Under the pieces are notes generated by a model. The model searched no databases and was not told the origin of the DNA. It saw only the letters and a list, made by a program, of their open reading frames with translations. From Tieghemiomyces parasiticus (lineage: Eukaryota > Kickxellomycota > Dimargaritomycetes > Dimargaritales > Dimargaritaceae), in contig JANBPT010000333.1 of assembly GCA_027575765.1 (NCBI GenBank), forward strand, positions 1 to 43,500: DNA of 43,500 nucleotides, in the 5' to 3' direction. Shown in pieces: positions 37,926 through 43,500 of this stretch. The translations under genes were made by a program, and so were the position numbers. Position 1 is the first letter of the stretch. Every line of letters begins with the position of its first letter.

Positions 37926-40900
37926 GTCGACGGGATCGGGCGTGAGTCGGCCTGACAATCGAGGAGAGGGGGGTGGGGTATAGGAAGGGCGGGGGGACGG
38001 GAGAGAGCCGAACGGGGATGTGGCGAGGAGCGGTCTAGAGCAGCGGAGGGAGGCGACCTATGGTGCAACGAACGGACAGAGCAGACTGGTTGGTTGGGGA
38101 AACACAACAGCGTCAAGAGCACCCCCTCCCTCCCCTCAACTCACAGCCGTCCTCCTGGCGCGGCTACTCAATGTGACGATAACTGCCGGTATCTTGCGGG
38201 ACAGGGCTGAGCCGAAAAGAAAGAAGGAGGGGTGGAGGAGGGAGGGACGAGGGAGAGACGGCTGACAAGTTGAAGGGCCTAACGGGAGAGGGGTGCGACA
38301 GGTAGCAACGCGACTGGTTGATCCGGTAACGCCAGCGCCACCATCCACGGAGTACTACCATCCCGGTGCCCCTTTTCGTTTCGTCTCCGACTAGTACTTG
38401 CACCCTTAAGCCGAGCCTCAGAGTGGCAAGTTGAGTCACTGGGCGGTCATTTGCGGCGTGTAGGGCAAGGCTACACAGGGCTTAGCTGGCCCTAGACCCT
38501 CATTTTCGGAATGACCGTGGCCACACCCTCTTTACACCATCCTAACTGCGTTTATAACAAAGGTGCGGTTGACTCCCTTAGCGCTATGCATTATTGTTGT
38601 TGTTTTACCCTGTTCACTTATATTGACGTTAGTACCTAATTTGTCTAGTAATCACTTGGGCTCCTAAATTACTACTTTTGGGTCGAGAACTCGGGAGATC
38701 GACTGGTTATATTATGTATATTTACGGTTGACGTCTGTAAAAAAACAAAAGCGAATTAATCCGGGTGAAGCACAACCTAAGACAATGGACGGGAGACCTG
38801 AACTGGGACTGTTCATGGGCTGGTACGGGGAGAGGGGTGACTATGGCGGTCCGGGAGAGGGAATGGCCTACGGGCACAGTGGGCGTTAAAAAAGCGAGGA
38901 GAGCACGATAGTGATGAGGAGGGAGGGTGGGGCGGGGGGGGGTCTTTGGGACCTGACGGAAGTGGCGGCGGCATCTGTCCGACCCGGCTGACGCCGTGTA
39001 TGACCCCCCTGCTAATGCCTGTGGTGTTGCGTGGAGGGGAGGGGGCGACTTGTTCACCAGCCTCCACCGCCAAAAATCTACCATATTACCTAATATCTCA
39101 CAATAGGGACCCTCTACTTCGCTTCCCATGACGCTAAGTCGTCAGGAATCGGGCGATAAAAATAGGGGTCGTAGCACGGTCGAGCGCCGAGGAGCCAGCG
39201 GGAGCTGCCGGTCTGGCCGTCGCTCCGCTCACACCTTCACGTTCTTCCACCTTGATTGTCGCTTTGGCCCGGGTTTCCGTGTATCCCCTAGTATTAACCA
39301 TGGTCATAGCGGCAGGTGAGAGAAGAGAGCAGCGTGGACGCACGGAAGCGGATAAATTCTCTTTCACACCGCCCACTCCTTCAAACCCACTTCCAAAGTG
39401 TTGCGATATGCTTCTAAACATCGCCTTCCATCACAATCACAGGTACTAGTCAAACCCTTGACCCCCAAAAATAATAATAATAATAAAATCATTTCACGTG
39501 CTCGATAGATGGTTTATATTGTGTTATTGGTGGCATATATATAAAATTGTGGTAATGGTTCTACCTCCGTATTCCCACCGCATCGCCTCGGTACGACCAC
39601 CACAGTCCTGCACCTCGGTGCAAACTTGACTCACTCGATTTTTATACCGGGATTTACAGCTGTTCAGACATTGGATGGTGGCGACGACACTGTGCCCTTC
39701 AAACTGTCAGGCACGGGCGCCTCCTAGTCGCCCAAGTGCAATGAATCGAGCCGATTACCGGTCACAGGTAGTCAAAGAAAGGGGCTTCGCTACATCCTCA
39801 GGGTCCAGTCAGTTAATCCGGTTTGGGCATTGGAGGGCGAGTCGTCAGTTGGCAAGGGCCCACCTATGGGGTCCATAACAATTTACCAACCGATGTTAGC
39901 TGGTACCTAAGCATGCATCTATCATAGTTAACAATGCCACGGAATTTCATGAACAATCTATATTTTTATTGGCCAGCATCCGCAGCAACTATCGCATACC
40001 CACGAGTGGTTATCTGGATACGATCTGATGTGTTTTTCACTATTTGGTACGGTTGGCTGGATGCCAACTTAATTGAAGTACCCCAGCTTCATCGCTTGGA
40101 CCGGCTATTGTGTTGCTTCTCCCGCCTGGCGATTAAATCCTAAGTGGGCGGTGTTTTGACCCCCTCCTCCACACCCACCTCGAACAATGGTGGCTTAAAT
40201 TGTGCGGCTCGGTGGCCCCCCTGGCCGTGTAACCCAACTGTGCAATGGCTGGCACTGTAACCACAAGACGCCGCTATCTCTACCGCCGTAGCGTTCCTTC
40301 TTTACCACTTTCTCTGCGCTTCCCACGGGGGCCTCGGTATGGTGGCAAATGTGTGGAGCCCTTCTTGTATGACAACGTGGCTAAGATCATCCGTTAGCCT
40401 GGCGCCCATTAACCTGCGGGCTGCCTCTTTGCATTATGTCCTTAGAGTCAGCCCGTTCCCCGTCTTCCAAGGCTCGCTCATTGTCTCTCCGCTTCCACGG
40501 CGCGGCTAGTACAGCTAAACGCCGTTGGGTCCGCGCTAGACATGAATACGTCATGGTTCTTCGCACGCCGTTTCGGCCTAAATGGAATCTGAAAGGATTA
40601 GTGATACCCGACCGCCAAGTATTGGTAGACGACGTCAGGACCGAGTGGAATAGATGGCGGACTACTAAGGGTCTGTCTCTCCAACAGACCATTACGTTTG
40701 TAGAAACCTGACGTTCCCTGCTTCCTCCGGCTACCGTGATCGAGAGAACGGGAGGCGGGTGTGTGTGGGCACGAGTGGATTACGTGTATGATAGTGCATG
40801 TCGTTTCATCGAAGGGTGCCGTGTGTCCATGTTTTACACTCTGTTATTGTTTTGTTTAGAAGGCTAGCCGGGATGCATGGACCTCGTAAGCCACTGTAAT

Positions 40901-43500
40901 CATCCAGGGAAATGTGTATGGGCAACTATATCTACAGGGAAGGTGCAGCTACGACGATTGTGGATACGGGCAACTCTAACTGGCTAGGCGTAAACACTCG
41001 ATACTCTTGCCATAATTGCCATATTTGGAAGAGGCCGAGAACAGAAAATGGAGGTTGGTAGGGCAAGGGTGGCGGGGAATATAAACAAACGAGTGCTTGT
41101 AATGAATGGCCCATTACATCTATCGGGCACAATAGTGCGGGTTTAATGAGGAGTTTAGCCAAGTGTTTCCAAGCCAGTATAAGGAGCAGATGAGATGCCG
41201 GTATCCCCATCCACATGTCGTTGTTTTGGTCATTGGTGTTGATACACTTAACGGCCTACCTCCGTAGGACGTGCCGGGCCTGGGCATGTACTAGCAGTGC
41301 TCACTCCACAATCGGAAACTGAGGGAGACCAACGGCCCCGCCTATTTCACACTTATCGCATTAAGGAAGGTGCCCGTAGAAACCAGGGTTCAGCGTGATT
41401 AGTGTAGCCAGTGGTCGAGAGATCGTGGTGAGCCGCACTCCCCCCCCCCTTCCTCTCGCACCATGGTTGACCTGGCTGCCCTGGTCTTGTGGCACCATGC
41501 CTCTTTTACGCGCCAGCCCTCTCCGTTTCCCCCACCTACCCGATGACTGTCCCACCATGGCATTACCATCGGTCCCAATTAGGCCCAGCCGCCACTCCTT
41601 CTACGGCTTCCCGCTCTCCCGGCCGTTTCACCGCCAGTGGGGGTAAGTACGAAACACTGTCTGACCACTCGGGCAAGTCAGAAGCGATCAAGGATCCAGC
41701 TTTCCCCGGTTGTCGGATATGAGCCCTTCCGTCCCTTTTCTTTTTTTTTCCACTTTCACGACGGCTCGCTGGCCTTCTCTGTACCGGTCGATTTGTTTGA
41801 TACGACACGGGCCGTCTAACCATCGCGCCTATAATGCGGGCACTCCTGATGATCTTTCCGCACTCCTCTGCCCCTGGCTGTACGCCGTACGCGGTCGTAC
41901 TAAGTGACCCAACAGGGGATGGCCAACACTTTCAACGTTGGCCTTGGCACTCCAGACGAATGTCCCGATCGCCACGCCGGCTCCGCTCAATCCACTACGC
42001 TTGCCTGTGCTAAAGAAAGGGGGGGGTAAAGACCATCGCCGGGTAGCCCAGCCCATGTCACGTATAGGGAACAATAAGTCAATCCAGATATCCTGCGAGG
42101 CGCTACGTCCGAGGTCTCGCTTCGGTCCTGAGAGTCCCTGTAGTACCCAGCATTTTCGATCCTGCCCTTCTCTTTAGCATTTTTAAATTTTATGGCCGAG
42201 GGTCAGGCAGATATGGGTGGCCGTTATTTTTGGCCCAAGCACCAGATGCACAATTACGTCCTGGCCACAACTCCCGCCACCGGACATCGATGCTCAGGAC
42301 CAGCCCAAACTTAGTACCCGGAGCCTAGTAGGGCGCCCCTCCCCGCCCCACAGCCCCGCACTCAAAAGGGAGCGGAGCGGCGTGGGCGGGGCAGGTGACT
42401 GCCTTGTACATGGGACGACCGTGACCGTGTTAGTGCCACTAGGCTATGGTTTGGTGAGCTCCGGAATCAAGCAGGGAGGGAGAGACTGGCCTGTCGGCTT
42501 TGGGTAGGCTTACAATAGCCCTTCCCCTCCTACCTCACTTCCCCAACCGTACAACCCTTCCGAATAGGCTTCGCACAAACTAGTACGTTTTCTGGCTCAG
42601 GTGCTACGCTTAAGAGACACCTGATGTTTGGCGATTAGATATGGTGGGATAACTCGCTGGACATGATGTGCACTTTTTAGGTGCACTTGACAATACGCCA
42701 GGGCATGCCAACACGGTATTCTCTTACGCTGCCCAGACCGCCTCACCAACTCGGCCAGTCGCCCAAGTATCCGGTCACGTGAGAATGACCTATCATCAAC
42801 ATCACGAGCCACTGGATCGCGCATCTGCCAGCTCGTGTGCTTCACGTGTGTACGTCATGGGGGGGCAGTCGAAGTGGTCATCGTGCGAGACTATATGAAC
42901 CTGGTGTTTTCAAAGGCAAAGAGGGGGGGCTTGCCCTACGGACACCTGGTATATCTTCGATCAGATATGGTCCTACATTGCTAGCCACAATGCCGCCAGA
43001 GGTGATAGCGATTGGCACCGGAACTCTCCCCCCCATCATTGCCGCATTAGAGTATTTAGCCATCACAACCACTGGCTGCACGGCGCTCTCCAGTGTCGTG
43101 CAGGTTTCCACTGGAGTCGGACTCTGACCGTTCTCACTATATCAGCAGCAGCTTGGGTATACAATAACTTGCTGAGTTCCCTTGGAGCTTACGCTTCGGC
43201 AAGCGACTGACAACACGACGGACAGACAAGCAGCCAGGCGCATAGCGACGAAGCCTGACATATTCGGTTGTGGTGAGACAAGCTCCACTTCGGTCGAGGG
43301 GGAGGGCGCACGGCTCGTAGAATCTTCGGCCGGGGTTTCATTACAGGCTGACCAGGTGAATACGTGAGGCCTTGGCGGCACTCCCAGCCCCTGGACTGGG
43401 CAGTGGTAGAGGCGTATTCCCTATGCCCTCTTGTGACGTTGGGAGACAACGTCAACGGCATTAGCTCCGACCTACAGCAGCATTCCCTTCATCTGTCTAG
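37926..43500. other. Gene-poor right end of the window
   Basis: About 5.6 kb without a convincing gene. Short frames (up to about 135 codons) lack domains. A weak two-exon possibility (41557-42177, plus) and an interrupted frame at the extreme right (minus) are discussed separately. A short (AAT)n microsatellite lies at about 39470-39487. I saw no transposon proteins, tRNA or rRNA. Confidence 0.5.

Noticed and set aside
40436..40711. 91-codon basic plus-strand frame
   Set aside because: It has no domain, no gene-like codon bias and no leader or TATA; many frames of this length are expected by chance.
42878..43414. Minus-strand frame at the right edge with Ser/Thr/Pro linker and hydrophobic tail (MRLAACLSVVLSVA), broken by one TGA
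   Set aside because: It recalls a GPI-anchor C-terminus, but the frame continues past the hydrophobic segment, is bounded by stops and has no upstream coding part.

Overview
This window looks like nuclear DNA of a filamentous fungus, probably an early-diverging (zygomycete-grade) one. Most genes are single long ORFs rich in G/C at third codon positions. Where introns occur they have GTAAGT donors. Leaders are C/T-rich and several genes have TATA boxes. The gene set is fungal: Pfs2, Yos9, Yra1/ALYREF, LOA1/Vps66, a leukotriene A4 hydrolase-type aminopeptidase, and NoxR, a filamentous-fungal NADPH oxidase regulator absent from baker's yeast. I cannot name the species. I recognised no tRNA, rRNA or CRISPR array.

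Layout. 0-8.2 kb (all minus strand): a possible first exon of a gene running off the left edge, a secreted pepsin-type aspartic protease (2.3-3.6 kb), and a six-exon LOA1-like acyltransferase (6.0-8.1 kb). 8.9-18.5 kb: noxR (minus, one intron), the M1 aminopeptidase/LTA4 hydrolase (minus), and PFS2 (plus), which is divergent from the aminopeptidase across a region of about 640 bp. 18.5-23.4 kb: a gene-poor stretch with a small secreted Arg/Pro/Gly-rich protein (plus, clear TATA box) and a decayed mariner transposase. 23.4-32.6 kb: a wax-synthase-like MBOAT (minus), then an SLC35F/EamA-type transporter and a Yos9/OS-9 ERAD lectin (both plus). 33.1-37.6 kb (minus): an ALYREF/Yra1 mRNA-export adaptor and an unfamiliar secreted, repeat-bearing protein of 872 residues. 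37.7-43.5 kb: nearly 6 kb with no convincing gene.

The genes do not form one pathway; this is a typical eukaryotic mixture. Themes are mRNA 3' processing and export (PFS2, YRA1), lipid acylation (LOA1, MBOAT), ER quality control (YOS9), ROS signalling (noxR), and secretion or the cell surface (aspartic protease, small secreted protein, 872-residue repeat protein).

The items most worth a second look are the 872-residue secreted protein, with nine evenly spaced QT motifs and a second 16-residue repeat; the possible dual acylation signal on the aminopeptidase; two stopless introns whose length is a multiple of three (noxR and LOA1), which would mislead ORF-based annotation; the mariner fossil; and the small secreted protein.
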